Source: Hofstenia miamia
Lineage: Eukaryota > Xenacoelomorpha > Acoela
Assembly: GCA_004352715.1 (NCBI GenBank)
Contig: SCFE01000079.1
Span: 1,392,542 to 1,456,541 of the forward strand
Length of the DNA stretch: 64,000 nt
Reading direction: 5' to 3'
A program made the position numbers and the translations under genes. How positions within the stretch are numbered: position 1 is the stretch's first letter; the number at the start of each line of letters is the position of its first letter. The notes beneath the pieces are model-generated. The model saw nothing but the letters and a program-made list of their open reading frames with translations, was not told the DNA's origin and searched no databases. Shown here piece by piece: positions 35,646 to 47,547 of the stretch.

Positions 35646-36428
35646 GCCTAGATGCATCTCACGTGTAACGTTAATTTTGTTTACATTTTTTATGACATTC
35701 AACATTTCATTTTTGCCTCTTTGCAACTTTACAAGGGCTATCTATCACTTCAATAGACAAATATATCTAAAATAGTAAACTACAATATAATTATGAAAAA
35801 TATATGGTTCAAACCATATAGCAGATCTACTCAATTTTGAATTATATATAATGGAACTGATTTCTTCAGAACAGTATGAACGTATATTGAATTTTCCACA
35901 AGATGATACCCTTGTCAATACTTTGTAATTAACTATACATTACATCAAAGTTCCATGAAGGACTTATATTTCATTCTTCTACAAAAATAGTGAATTGGCA
36001 TTTTAATCAATTTGTGACAATTGAAAAAACTACTTGAATACATTTGTACATAAATCCGACCTAACATCATTAAAAAACGTAAAAACCAAAATATTTTGAA
36101 AATTCCACTTTGCTTTAAAAATTTTGAATTTCACTGTCATGAACTTACAAAAAAATGGACTTTAAAAATGCGTATAGTATTATACCGATTCAATAGCAGT
36201 CTATTCACAACTGTAGTGTTTACACTAACCTGTTTGAATTCATGATGGCGGCCAAAACCACACATTCTGGTAAAACTGATAATACCAGTATGGACACATC
36301 ACAATTCTATATGCACATAAATGTAGAGCATACAGTACGTTGTCTTCCTATTCAACATATAAATTGCATTTTATCAAATAATATTAAGAAATAATAATTC
36401 CATTGCAAAACTGGACATTATTATATTA

Positions 36429-36970
36429 CTAGCAGGGGTACCCGGCGTTGCCCGGGGTATTTGAAAAGTAAAAGACGATAATATGTTTTAGTAAAGATAT
36501 TTATTCTAAAATAAGTCACATGTTATGCATACAGCTTAAGTTTATAAGGCATTGATGCATGTTATTCTTAAAGACAGCATACTTTAAACAAATATTAATT
36601 CTGAAGTGCTTCCTGATAAACAATATTTTCTGTGTGATCCTTCAATGGGGTACATATAAATAAATTCTTCGAAGATCCAACTCTTGAGCATCCAACATAT
36701 AGCTGTCCATGAGAAAAACATGGTGCTAGAAGATTTAGGCCAACAACTCTCAGTGATTGTCCTTGAGATTTGTTAATGGACATAGCAAAGCTTAATTTCA
36801 CTGGAAATTGAAGTCTCTTGAATTCAAATGGTGTGTCTGATGGAATCAATGGTATTCGTGGTATGAATACGTCTTCACCTCGATAATTTCCAGTTATAAT
36901 TGTAGCTTCAAGCACATGGCGTCTCATGGACTTAACAACCAGTCGTGTACCATTACACAGTCTTGGAGGA
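36429..36970 (-). mobile_element. Helitron 3' end with helicase C-terminus
   Basis: The minus strand ends ...CCCGGGCAACGCCGGG-TACCCCTG-CTAG at 36429, that is, a short GC-rich hairpin followed about 8 bases later by CTAG, the 3' signature of Helitrons. The next base outside is T, as expected for insertion between A and T. Only this end is present; the other side stops at NNN (36971-36973). Confidence 0.9.
36595..36970 (-). CDS. Pif1-like helicase C-terminal domain of the Helitron
   Basis: This is the C-terminal 125 or so residues of the Rep/helicase protein. PPRLCNGTRLVVK opens it, followed by FAMSINKSQGQSL (helicase motif V region) and FSHGQLYVGCSRVGSSKNL (motif VI), and it closes with YQEALQN and a stop at 36595. 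The frame is intact to the gap, with no stops. It belongs to a rolling-circle transposase in which the helicase unwinds DNA during strand transfer. The remaining N-terminal Rep domain is lost in the gap or never assembled. Confidence 0.9.
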
Positions 36971-37277
36971 NNNCAGTACGTTGTCTTCCTATTCAACATA
37001 TAAATTGCATTTTATCAAATAATATTAAGAAATAATAATTCCATTGCAAAACTGGACATTATTATATTATTATAATATGATTAAATATTAATTTAAAAAT
37101 TTGTTTCACTTAAATATTGTTTTGCTTAATTAATTATTAATCACTCCGTAATATGTTCAAGTAGCAGATGCACTCTTCCATTTTTTAGAGATTCATAAAT
37201 TCTTAGGATTACATGTAATAAATGAGAGTAGATTCAGTTTGTTAGTGGTAACGATAAAGAAAGCAAAAATATAAAAT

Positions 37278-37778
37278 TCATTTAAGCAACTCACTTCCAG
37301 AAATTGTTATACATAATGAACATAAAGCATAAAACAGACAATCATTTTTGAACTTAAACACGCTTGTCATCCATTCTTCAGAACAAGCCGTTCTTGCACA
37401 TTTACAACGAATTTTCTCCAAGGCTATTAGCAAATTTGAAAATCGTGAGGCAATGGGAAAATTTATTGGCGAACATGCTTTAATGCAATGTTGAAAACTT
37501 CTATCGGGGACTATTATTGTGACTGCAGTTGCTGAAAGCATTAACAGTTTTGAATTTTTGAAAAAATAAGTTCTCTGCTTAGCTGATGTTGATGTATTAC
37601 TAAGATTTTGAGACCATGGAAATAACAAAGAGCTTTGACTGCTTCTTGTGCAAGGATATCCTAAACCAATTGAGGCATGCAACGTCAGAAGGCGTGGATT
37701 AAGAGCGAAAAACAAAGAGGAAACTTTCTCTATCATGTGGTGCTTCAGATTAAGCATAACGTTAATAAAACAGTGCAT
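37278..37778 (-). CDS. Unrecognised 166-codon open frame
   Basis: An open minus-strand frame that is long for this AT-rich context. The C-terminal third is Cys-rich (RCKCARTACSEEW, later CLFYALCSLC). No known motif is recognised and no splice partners are seen. The opposite strand at 37640-37860 is less AT-rich and also partly open, so the true coding strand is uncertain. Confidence 0.3.
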   Translation of the reverse strand: MHCFINVMLNLKHHMIEKVSSLFFALNPRLLTLHASIGLGYPCTRSSQSSLLFPWSQNLSNTSTSAKQRTYFFKNSKLLMLSATAVTIIVPDRSFQHCIKACSPINFPIASRFSNLLIALEKIRCKCARTACSEEWMTSVFKFKNDCLFYALCSLCITISGSELLK

Positions 37779-37779
37779 T

Positions 37780-39400
37780 CACTGTGGTTTGAGGCCATTA
37801 TCATGGAGGCGGTGGTGCTGGGGATTAGTAAGGCACAAGCAGTGCATTAATATTCGATGATGCCTAACACATTAAATCAATTAGGAATGAAGAAAATTCA
37901 AAATTCTCACCTATAGAAAAATAAACCCTAATTAGGAAACTATTTCAAATCATACCAAAACTCTATTATTTGAAAAAACCTTGAACCAATCTAAGTTGAT
38001 TGAAAGCGTGCTTTTGCCCTACCCAATCAAAATTTTTAAGGTCTTACCTAAATCACGGCTTGGCGATTTGCAGTACAAACACAAAAAGAAGTAATAAATA
38101 CTCTTACAAAATAAAATTAGAGTAAACCTTTGTCCAAGTATGCAATACAGAGTATATCAAAAACTCCCTTCAGTTTTCTGGACGTACAACCACTGTATTT
38201 GCTCCGAAACAAACAAACGTTCAACCGACCACATTTGAGGATCTCGCAAGTAAAGGTATTCATTTCTAGAAACGTCACATCTTGTAGTAGAAAAGTTAGG
38301 TCTACATTTCTGTTTGTGTCGTCAAAATTCTGTAATTCTATGTTGTCAATTCACAAATTTTCAAATGTAGAAAAATGACTGTTTACATTTAAAGACCTCA
38401 TTATATTTTAATATAGTTTTTACATGCTTCAAAAAAAATATTTCAAGAAGCTCACAGATGTGTAAAACAGCCAAATCTTTGACTGGGTTACCTAAAGTGG
38501 CCTGTTGCATCAAATGCTAGCCTGCGGTGACTTGTTTTTTGTCCATGTAAGTGCAAATCACTAGGTCATAATTACTGTCCGTCTTGGTTGTACCCAACGT
38601 TGAAGAACTCAAAGACAGTAAAATCAAGCACATTCAAGAACTCAATGGCGAGTACAAAATACGATAGACTAAATATTTACAGGTTCTTACAACAAATCAA
38701 ATTATAGTAAAGCAGAACATGACGTACAGAAAGATCTGCATTTTGCTTACATTTCTATTCAATTAAAAACATATCTTTTCGCTATTTTTATATCATTGTT
38801 ACTTATATATTGACGACTAACTCACAAACCCAGAAAATGTGTACAAAAACGATGGGCTTGTAGGTTCACTATACATATGCAAATACAGAGGTAAGAGAAA
38901 AAATAAAAAATAATGAAAACATATTTCATATAATTAGTATTTATATTTTACAACAAAAAAAATTATGAAGCAAAACATAAAAAGGCATTTCAAAAAAATC
39001 TGCAAAATTTTAACATAGAAATATTATTAATCTGAAATTTGACACTTTAAATACACAAATTTTAGGGCCTTCATGTGATCTGTTCTGTGATAGAATCTCG
39101 CTTGTGCATGAAGCTTAGTAAGAATACATAACATAAGATAAGTAAAATAAATGAAATATTTGCTTGGATGAAATGTTCAAATTTCCTTGAACAATAAACG
39201 TAAAAATGTTGACCTATTTGAAATTTCAAATACTTTTCATTGTAAAGATTAATACACTGAATTTAAAATAGATGTTACCCGTAAGACTAGAAAATCTGAA
39301 ATTAAAGAGATTATCAAGAGAACTACCATTTGCAGATAAATACATTACATTAACTAGCCTTTGTCTGTAATTGCACAAGAAACATATATATATATATATA
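37780..39400. other. Gene-poor stretch apart from the dispersed repeat
   Basis: AT-rich sequence without supported genes. It ends in the TA array at 39384-39401 that hosts the next transposon. Confidence 0.4.
38036..38230. repeat. Dispersed repeat, copy 1
   Basis: AATCACGG-x-TTGGCGATTTGC followed by AGTACAAACACAAA and later ATTTGCTCCGAAACAAACAAAC matches 63150-63330 in order, with moderate divergence. This is an interspersed repeat of unknown type. Confidence 0.5.
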
Positions 39401-39402
39401 TT

Positions 39403-39725
39403 AGGGTGTCCCAAAAAAACCCAACCTTCTCCGATTTTGCTATAACTTGGCACAAATTTGCATTTTGGTGAAAAAACATTTGTGCTGAAATAATTTTGAA
39501 ATCCAATGTCGTTTGACGCCCTGGGCTTGAGATTTAAGCTTTCGATATTGAGCCCCAGCTGAAAATAAGCCGAAAATCGTATATCTCAAAACGTACTTTA
39601 CATAGAAACCTGGTTGATGGCTTATTCGAAGCAGAAAATATGATTTCCTATCTCACTTTAATACATTTATGCAGGCTAAATGCTCAAATTTTTCGAGATA
39701 TTGCCATAAAACACTTTTTTCGCAA
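39403..39725 (+). repeat. Left terminal inverted repeat
   Basis: Pairs with 43135-43453. The inner border lies at the AAAACACTTTTTTC block (about 39710-39725). Confidence 0.85.
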
Positions 39726-40055
39726 ATATCGAGATTATCACAGTTAATAAGCAATGATGCCAGTCTTAAAACGGTTTTTTGGCATTGTTACTAAGATACA
39801 AAATAATGCATAACTAACAAAAATACTACTAGTTTTAATTTTCTCAGAACAATAAATATCAAGTTATTTTGAAATGATATTGCCAGCACCAAGATTATTG
39901 CGTTTAGTTGTCTTTGCTTAGAAGTTCTAATTTGGTTTCACAATAATACACTGTACTGTACAGAGTGTCAACAAACACAACAACATATGCAATAGCTGAC
40001 TGATAGCTGAGGTACCGTAAACCTTAATCTCAATTCAGTTTCTAGGTCCAGTACC

Positions 40056-42932
40056 TTAGTCAAACTGAAAAGTTTGAAGAACAAGTTTGTTTGTGCTATC
40101 AGAGTGTCCAGTAGCTTCAGTATGCTTTCGTAGCTGCTGCTTANNNNNNNNNNNNNNNNNNNNNNNNNNNNNNNNNNNNNNNNNNNNNNNNNNNNNNNNN
40201 NNNNNNNNNNNNNNNNNNNNNNNNNNNNNNNNNNNNNNNNNNNNNNNNNNNNNNNNNNNNNNNNNNNNNNNNNNNNNNNNNNNNNNNNNNNNNNNNNNNN
40301 NNNNNNNNNNNNNNNNNNNNNNNNNNNNNNNNNNNNNNNNNNNNNNNNNNNNNNNNNNNNNNNNNNNNNNNNNNNNNNNNNNNNNNNNNNNNNNNNNNNN
40401 NNNNNNNNNNNNNNNNNNNNNNNNNNNNNNNNNNNNNNNNNNNNNNNNNNNNNNNNNNNNNNNNNNNNNNNNNNNNNNNNNNNNNNNNNNNNNNNNNNNN
40501 NNNNNNNNNNNNNNNNNNNNNNNNNNNNNNNNNNNNNNNNNNNNNNNNNNNNNNNNNNNNNNNNNNNNNNNNNNNNNNNNNNNNNNNNNNNNNNNNNNNN
40601 NNNNNNNNNNNNNNNNNNNNNNNNNNNNNNNNNNNNNNNNNNNNNNNNNNNNNNNNNNNNNNNNNNNNNNNNNNNNNNNNNNNNNNNNNNNNNNNNNNNN
40701 NNNNNNNNNNNNNNNNNNNNNNNNNNNNNNNNNNNNNNNNNNNNNNNNNNNNNNNNNNNNNNNNNNNNNNNNNNNNNNNNNNNNNNNNNNNNNNNNNNNN
40801 NNNNNNTTGTAAGCTTTCAATTTCCTCCACATTGCAAGTTTTTCAGTTGGGCATAATTTGTCGCTGAAAAATGCGAAACTGACATGACGTTCACTAAGAT
40901 ACCACAAGTGGTTTTCCAAATTTTCTTGGGCAGACGTGGCAAAGGGTATATAAAGCGATGGGTACGACGCAATTGTTCTTGAATCAGAACTATTTATCTT
41001 TTAAAGCTCTTGCCACATGTGAAGGTCGTTTATTGCAGCATCTGCAACACCACTTGCTGTACACCAGTTCTTTACGTAAAAAAGTGAAATAAATGATGCT
41101 AACGACCTTACGTTTTTCAAAAATAATTCATCTGCGAATCCAATTTCCAAAAGTTGAGGGTGAAAGAGAGCTATTTTGAAGGTATATATTAATTTGGCCA
41201 CCCACCTTGCGTGGTGAAATGCACCAGGAGCTTTAAAGGAAAAAGGTGTTGCAGTGTGGCTAGCTCCACCTAGAAACAAAATTGCCAGCTCAACTACTTC
41301 CTTGTAATCTTCTCTACAAGATTTTTCATTGTTAATCCAATCTTTTAAAAAATGCAGAGTTGATTCTTGGATCCTCTGAAGTCGTCTTGATTTAAATGTA
41401 AATATTTCGTAACTTGATTTGTTGATTGCAGTCCACTTCTTAGCAAACTGTTTGAAAAGCGGTTCTTGTGGGGATTCGGTAGCCTGTCCAAAAACGTTTT
41501 TGCAAATNNNNNNNNNNNNNNNNNNNNNNNNNNNNNNNNNNNNNNNNNNNNNNNNNNNNNNNNNNNNNNNNNNNNNNNNNNNNNNNNNNNNNNNNNNNNN
41601 NNNNNNNNNNNNNNNNNNNNNNNNNNNNNNNNNNNNNNNNNNNNNNNNNNNNNNNNNNNNNNNNNNNNNNNNNNNNNNNNNNNNNNNNNNNNNNNNNNNN
41701 NNNNNNNNNNNNNNNNNNNNNNNNNNNNNNNNNNNNNNNNNNNNNNNNNNNNNNNNNNNNNNNNNNNNNNNNNNNNNNNNNNNNNNGATTAGTGATTGTA
41801 ACAGCTTGTTTGCTTCACTTGTGGAACCAGTATCATTACTCATGATTATTACATCTAACAAAATTTCATGGTCCGAATGAAGAGCATTTATAACAACCGC
41901 CAGAACACATTTGTTTTCTCCAGTATGGGTTGTCTGCTTTAAGCTTTGGCCATCCCAATGTATGACCCAGTATCCATCATCATTTAACATTAGGCTTTCA
42001 TTCTCATGTCTAAGTTTTTCAGCTTCTTCAATTCTTGAAATATGTTTGTCTCTGTGTATTGTACTTCTTGACAAGTTCACTTCACCCAAATCAGCTCCAC
42101 AGCAGTTAGAAGAGTAGCAGTATACCGTCGCTGTTTTCGAACACTCAGTCCATGAATATCTGCTGTTAGGCTTGCTTTTTTCATAGTTTCTTTGTTTAGT
42201 TGCAAAGTAATTGTGTTCATTTTTGTTTTACTCTTTTTGGAAGGTTTAAACGTTGGATCTTGTGCATCATCTCTTCTGTTTTCGTTCTCATCACTACTGG
42301 AGCTGTATGCAGCTTCCCAAACTTGGGTTTCTGTTCTTTGAGTTGATTTTCTTTTTCTGTTTTTCCTTTCAGTTGTCTTGCTTTTTTGCCTCTGTGTCAC
42401 GTCCAACAATTGTCCCATTCCGGCTTGGTTCTTTCATGTTAAGCAAAAATTTTAGATCTTCCAAACTCTTTTGTTTTAAGCTAGAATTAGTTGTACTTTC
42501 AGCAGTCTCTTTGAGGTGATCTTCATATTGCTTTGTCACAACCCAAAATGTTTGTTTGGATTGGTTGATGAACTCATCTTGATTTTGCTTCATCGAGGAT
42601 GTCAACTTTTTTGTACCTTTTAAAATTTTGTTGTTGTATTGGCTTAAATGTTTTCGGTTTTTGTCAAGATTAAGCAGTCTTGCAATTAAAGCATTCTCTG
42701 ATTGACATAGATAGCCACATTTAACCCACCATGAAATAACTTCGGTCACAGCTTGTTTTGCTGCATCTCTTTGGGTAGATTGTCTCTTGCCAGAGAGCTG
42801 CATGTGTTTGTGAATGGAATAATAGCTCAAAAGCTCATCTTCACTGGTAGGAGGCTTGTTTTTCAAATATGAAAATCTATCCAATACTAATTTGTCAAAT
42901 GGCCAAAATGTAACTTTATTGCGGGTGTTCAT
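40056..42932 (-). pseudogene. Transposase of the long-TIR element, broken by frameshifts and a stop
   Basis: The coding order on the minus strand is as follows. The N-terminal part is 42932-42369 (187 codons, starts MNTRNKVTFWPFDKLVLDRF, includes KEPSRNGTIVGRD). A frame change near 42390 leads to an acidic Ser-rich linker (SSSSDENENRRDDAQDP, 42418-42077). A second change near 42100 leads to the catalytic region (42089-41001) with GYWVIHWDGQSLK, VIIMSNDTGSTSEANKLL, then after a gap KEVVELAILFLGG, PGAFHHARWVAKLIYTFKIA and FYVKNWCTASGVADAA. An in-frame TAA near 41001 precedes HLWYLSERHVSFAFFSDK. I recognise the WDG, PGA-x-HHARW-x-AK-x-IY and YLSE-x-x-V-x-x-FF-x-D blocks from a transposase family widespread in invertebrates and fish. 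The DTT/NT block falls in the gap at 41508-41786. Sequencing errors could explain some breaks. Confidence 0.75.
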
Positions 42933-43134
42933 GCTATCAGAACATACGTAAACACCTCCACAGCTGGAATCGTTCTGCCTAACTCTTTACATAGTTTTTA
43001 GTAACACTAAATCTAAATAGAAAACCTGCAAAATAAAATCTTAAATAGAAAAAGATGGTGGCAGCTATGCACTATGTAACGTCGAAGGAAGTTGTTTAGT
43101 TTAAACCATAGTGTGGCAAGCAAAGCTCGATTGT

Positions 43135-43453
43135 AGGAAAAAAGTGTTTTTTGGCAATATCTCGAAAATTTGAGCATTTAGCCTGCATAAATGTATTAAA
43201 GTGAGATAGGAAATCATATCTTCTGCTTCGAATAAGCCATCAACCAGGTTTCTATGTAAAGTAGTTTTTGAGATATGCGATTTTCGGCTTATTTTCAGCT
43301 GCGGCTCAATATCGAAAGCTTAAATCTCAATCCAGGGCGTCAAACGACATTGGATTTCAAAAATATTTCAGCACAAATGTTTTTTCACCAAAATGCAAAT
43401 TTGTGCCAAGTTATAGCAAAATCAGATAAGGTTTGATTTTTTTGGGACAACCT
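43135..43453 (-). repeat. Right terminal inverted repeat
   Basis: Inverted counterpart of 39403-39725, with only scattered substitutions by eye (for example AGCCCCAGCTG versus AGCCGCAGCTG). Confidence 0.85.
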
Positions 43454-44900
43454 AATATATATATATATATATAAACAATATACATAAATTGATAATTCAA
43501 CAGCAACCCCTTCATGATAATTATATTTCATTGATGTTACACTAAATATAAACTTCTCAACGCTAAGCTTGCAATGATGAAGTAACATGATTGCAAATAT
43601 ATTAATATAATTTTCGCAGGTCAGACACAAATTTTCCAATTAGATTTGGCTACGCAAAGCAGCATTTAATTTGTAGCCGTCCAACAAGACTATGAATTGT
43701 TTGGTGAAAACAAATGGAGTTTACTCATGAAATGCAACTTGTATGAGAATCACTAATTATTTAATTATAATTAGTAAATTGTAAGATTACCTTGAATATT
43801 TAACAGCAAAATTCTTTTAGACTTTTCGAAGAAATCACGAAATTTGGACACTGATTAAGTTATATATTTTAGATCAACTGTACTTTCAGAAAAAGTTTGT
43901 TGTAGCTATAATATTAAAAAATTGTTGACAAAAGCAAAGTTGCCTTAGTAATAATAATCATACAATACTTCTTAGTACCTGATTCTTCATTAAATTACTG
44001 CTACAAATTAAGCTTTAGGCTTTAAGAAATATTCTATAATTTTTGGCATTTCAAAAAATTGAATTCTGAATAAGGTTTCCTTTGAAATGTCAAGAATAAA
44101 CGGAGAGTTTAATCAACTTATATTTTAAGTATTTCAGTTAAATATTTTTACTTACATCTAATAAATATATTCAAATTTCAAACGCTTGAATTTAAAATTG
44201 ATTTAGTCAAATCTTGAATGTGATACCATGGTTGAAATTCGAAATTGGTTTTCTAAATATATTTGAAATGTTTATACAATTTAAATATTTTTTGCGAGGT
44301 GATTGATCACAGCATAGAGGAAATTAATTTTGTAGTTTTCTTAGAATCAAAGCCAACATGCTGCATTTATTGTATAAATTTTGCAGCAATTTGGATTTAT
44401 TTAATCAGCTAATCTATTATATTTATTGACATTAGTTGAACACTAAATTAATTCTACTGAATGCAAAAAGAAATTCGTATTGATTTAAATTTATGTCCAT
44501 AATAGGATTTAAGTCTACCGTTCATTTCTTTTAAATATAAACAACTGCATACAAAAGTCATTAACCTAAACATTCTAACTAGTGCCTTCGTGATGCTACT
44601 TTATGAGTAAACATACAACATAAAGCTAATTTACAATCAAATACATATCTAAAAAAAACTTTAATAAGCATGTAAACAGTAGTTTGTAAGATTGCTGTTT
44701 ATAGAATAAGAAAATATTTCGGTGAAGATAGTGGTAACTAGCTCCACACTCAAAACGAGTGAGTCATTTTTTGCGGTTTCGTTACCAATGCAATCTTCAT
44801 CAAAATTTAATGATAGGTAAAATAGTAGTAAAAATTTTGCTGATAATATAACGTTAGAAAAGTAGAATATTGTAAAATAAGGATATATACAAGAATAAAA

Positions 44901-44913
<13 letters not shown>
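43454..44913. other. Gene-poor stretch
   Basis: AT-rich sequence with no supported gene. It ends in (CA)n/(TA)n at 44901-44940. Confidence 0.45.
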
Positions 44914-44927
<14 letters not shown>

Positions 44928-44943
<16 letters not shown>

Positions 44944-45582
44944 GCATACAAAAAATTACTTTGGAACATGTTGTTTTTATTTATAAATTTAGTTGCTTGA
45001 TGCTTTTTGGCACCAAATTTGAATTGTCGTGGACCTTTTCAACAAATCATACTTCATATCAGTATTTCAGGTGTATGCATCTCATTTGTTTGATTGGAGG
45101 TGGGGTTCGTTTATATGTCACATTTTTCACTTTGATGCAGACTTGCACTGTAATAAAGTTTCATCACTGATATATACATTATATATATATATATATTTCT
45201 GCAATAAGCAATTTTATATAAAATATTTAACAACTAAATCAGGCNNNNNNNNNNNNNNNNNNNNNTATATATATATACATAGCATACAAAAAATTACTTT
45301 GGAACATGTTGTTTTTATTTATAAATTTAGTTGCTTGATGCTTTTTGGCACCAAATTTGAATTGTCGTGGACCTTTTCAACAAATCATACTTCATATCAG
45401 TATTTCAGGTGTATGCATCTCATTTGTTTGATTGGAGGTGGGGTTCGTTTATATGTCACATTTTTCACTTTGATGCAGACTTGCACTGTAATAAAGTTTC
45501 ATCACTGATATATACATTATATATATATATATATTTCTGCAATAAGCAATTTTATATAAAATATATAACAACTAAATCAGGC
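44928..45582. repeat. Gap-flanking duplication (317 bp, two copies)
   Basis: 44928-45244 and 45266-45582 are identical apart from one visible change (ATATTTAACAAC versus ATATATAACAAC) and flank a 21-N gap (45245-45265). As at 409-847, unmerged haplotypes are the simplest explanation. The sequence itself carries no recognised gene. Confidence 0.85.
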
Positions 45583-46756
45583 AAAATTCGCAATGAATGT
45601 GGTTCATTAGTACAATCTTAAATTACTATAATTAAATTTCACAATATATTAATTTTAATGATTGTTTTCTTTCAAAAATTAAAAGGATTATTTTCTGCTA
45701 ATTGATGTTAGTATAAAATACGTGCATACTTTTTTTTGCAACAGTAAACATTTTTCCTTTCATAATGGGCATCGAGTTTGTCAGCATGCTATTTTGCATG
45801 TTTCTTATAATATATCAATACTGAACATTATTTAACAATGCCCCTCCCCTTATACAGACTAGTTGTTAAATTGCGTTAATGATGAAAAATGAAGTAACAA
45901 TATTAATTAGATATTTTTTAATTTGAGTAAATTCCAAAATTAATAATTTTGCAAGTCATAAATAAAGATTTTAAAGTAATATTTATAAAATTTTTATTAG
46001 CAGATGGTTGTAAATTTGATTCATAAAAAGATTTAATGTGCTATATACAAATATATTTAATTTAAATTTAGTTATTTGTGTATTCAAAGGTACACCCCAC
46101 TGGGAATAAGCGAATAATTCGGTATATTAAAATTCATGAAGTAAATTGAACTCAGTTTAAATAATTTGTTTATGCAAATAAATTAGCTTAAATCTTTTGA
46201 AATGTCATAACATAAGAAATCATTTTTTAAGAATAATTGTTTGTATTTTACCATTCCAAACGTTAGTATTTTTTTGGTAAGGGATGTCTGTGAATATGTC
46301 ACCAAGTGGAATTTACAGTAAAGCTTGTTTTTAAAATGAATATTCTATAATTTTTTAAGACAATTACGTGAACGAAAACCTGAAGTTTGATGTTATTTAC
46401 ATGTTAATATCGAATAAAAACCATAACAGCGGCATTATTTTTCGAATTTGAATAAAATCTACAGCCCAATATTCATCTAAATTTTATAAATGCGAAATAG
46501 CAGTTATTTGCAAAATGATATTACTTTATCGAAGAATAATTAAATTATGTTTCTGAAAGATATCAACTACATGATTCTTTTGATAATGCACTGTAGAGTC
46601 TAATTTGTTCAAAATACATACATATTTTGATACTTCTAATCATAGCATTGGCTATCAGCCCGATTTAAACAAATGTGAGGAACCTAAAATTCTCAATTTT
46701 ATAAATGTAATCAAGTTGTTCAATCTAAAAGAGTATGTAAACAGATAAAATGCTGC
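45583..46756. other. Gene-poor stretch
   Basis: AT-rich, no supported gene or structured repeat seen. Confidence 0.45.
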
Positions 46757-46790
<34 letters not shown>

Positions 46791-47150
46791 TAATAATAAT
46801 AATAATAAGAGTCAAAGCAAATTTATTGCAGTAAATAAATGACAGTAAAAAAACTACAAACTACAAATACATGTATTTACAAAATAATAATAAAATATAT
46901 ATATAATAACTGTATGTGTGTCTATGTGTGTGATGAGCTCAGTGTAAAAAACCTGTAAATGTGTTTAGCATGTTTGTGTCTCCGATTGTATTTTGTCGAT
47001 GTAATAATAATAATAATAATTTTTTTCTAAATTTTTTGTAATTTTTTTCTATTCTTATCTCATTTTCTAAATCATTCCAAATATTAGAGGCTGCTCGGTG
47101 AAAACTAGGATAGGAAATACTTCTACAAATAAACTTATGTGATCGAGAAT
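46757..47150 (-). mobile_element. CR1-like LINE 3' end (copy a) with (AAT)n tail
   Basis: On the minus strand the frame reads SFHRAASNIWNDLENEIR, typical of the region after the RT domain of CR1-like LINEs, then KKFRKKLLLLLLHRQNTIGD and NMLNTFTGFLH with a stop at 46939-46941. A run of TTA codons (plus-strand (AAT)n at 47003-47020) encodes the poly-Leu. After about 130 bases of 3' UTR with AATAAA the element ends in (TTA)n (46757-46808). It is truncated at its 5' side by a single N at 47151. Confidence 0.75.
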
Positions 47151-47151
47151 N

Positions 47152-47334
47152 GAGCAGTGAGTAAGAAGCATAAGAGATACTTGGAGGAGTTGGGAGTACC
47201 AAAGTGGGGAGGAGCAGTAGCACAGAAGGCAGCATTGTTAGGAACAGCTAGAGTCCTGAGGAAAGCTCTCAGACTCCCTGGGAACTGGTGAGTTCCCCGA
47301 GCTGAGAGGGATACCAGCATGAAGCTGTGAGAAG
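47152..47334 (+). mobile_element. R4/Dong-type LINE 3' end fragment
   Basis: Matches 54622-54804 without visible differences: the C-terminal RYLEELGVPKWGG to LRLPGNW, the stop, and a short 3' UTR (GTTCCCCGAGCTGAGAG...). It ends directly in (TAA)n at 47335-47354. The left side begins at the single N (47151). Confidence 0.85.
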
Positions 47335-47354
47335 TAATAATAATAATAATAATA

Positions 47355-47547
47355 AGAGTCAAAGCAAATTTATTGCAGTAAATAAATGACAGTAAAAAAA
47401 CTACAAACTACAAATACATGTATTTACAAAATAATAATAAAATATATATATAATAACTGTATGTGTGTCTATGTGTGTGGTGAGCTCAGTGTAAAAAACC
47501 TGTAAATGTGTTTAGCATGTTTGTGTCTCCGATTGTATTTTGTCGAT

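Larger units (their letters stand above)
36333..37069. repeat. Duplicated Helitron flank: filled and empty site
   Basis: Bases 36333-36428 recur at 36974-37069 after the NNN. The first copy is followed at 36429 by the Helitron CTAG end. The second continues with TTATAATATG, host-like sequence. On the minus strand the second copy reads ...ATAA^TAAT... at the junction, the A^T target of Helitrons, so it looks like the unoccupied allele. Confidence 0.75.
39403..43453 (-). mobile_element. Long-TIR DNA transposon in a TA array, near complete
   Basis: The left end begins AGGGTGTCCCAAAAAAACCC at 39403. The right end, read inward on the minus strand from 43453, begins AGGTTGTCCCAAAAAAATC. The inverted repeats extend about 320 bp with only occasional differences and include the shared block TTTCTATGTAAAGTA. 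Both ends abut (TA)n. One transposase gene runs right to left inside. Two gaps (40144-40806, 41508-41786) and a few frame breaks interrupt it. High similarity between the ends suggests a rather recent insertion compared with the element at 22.7 kb. Confidence 0.88.
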
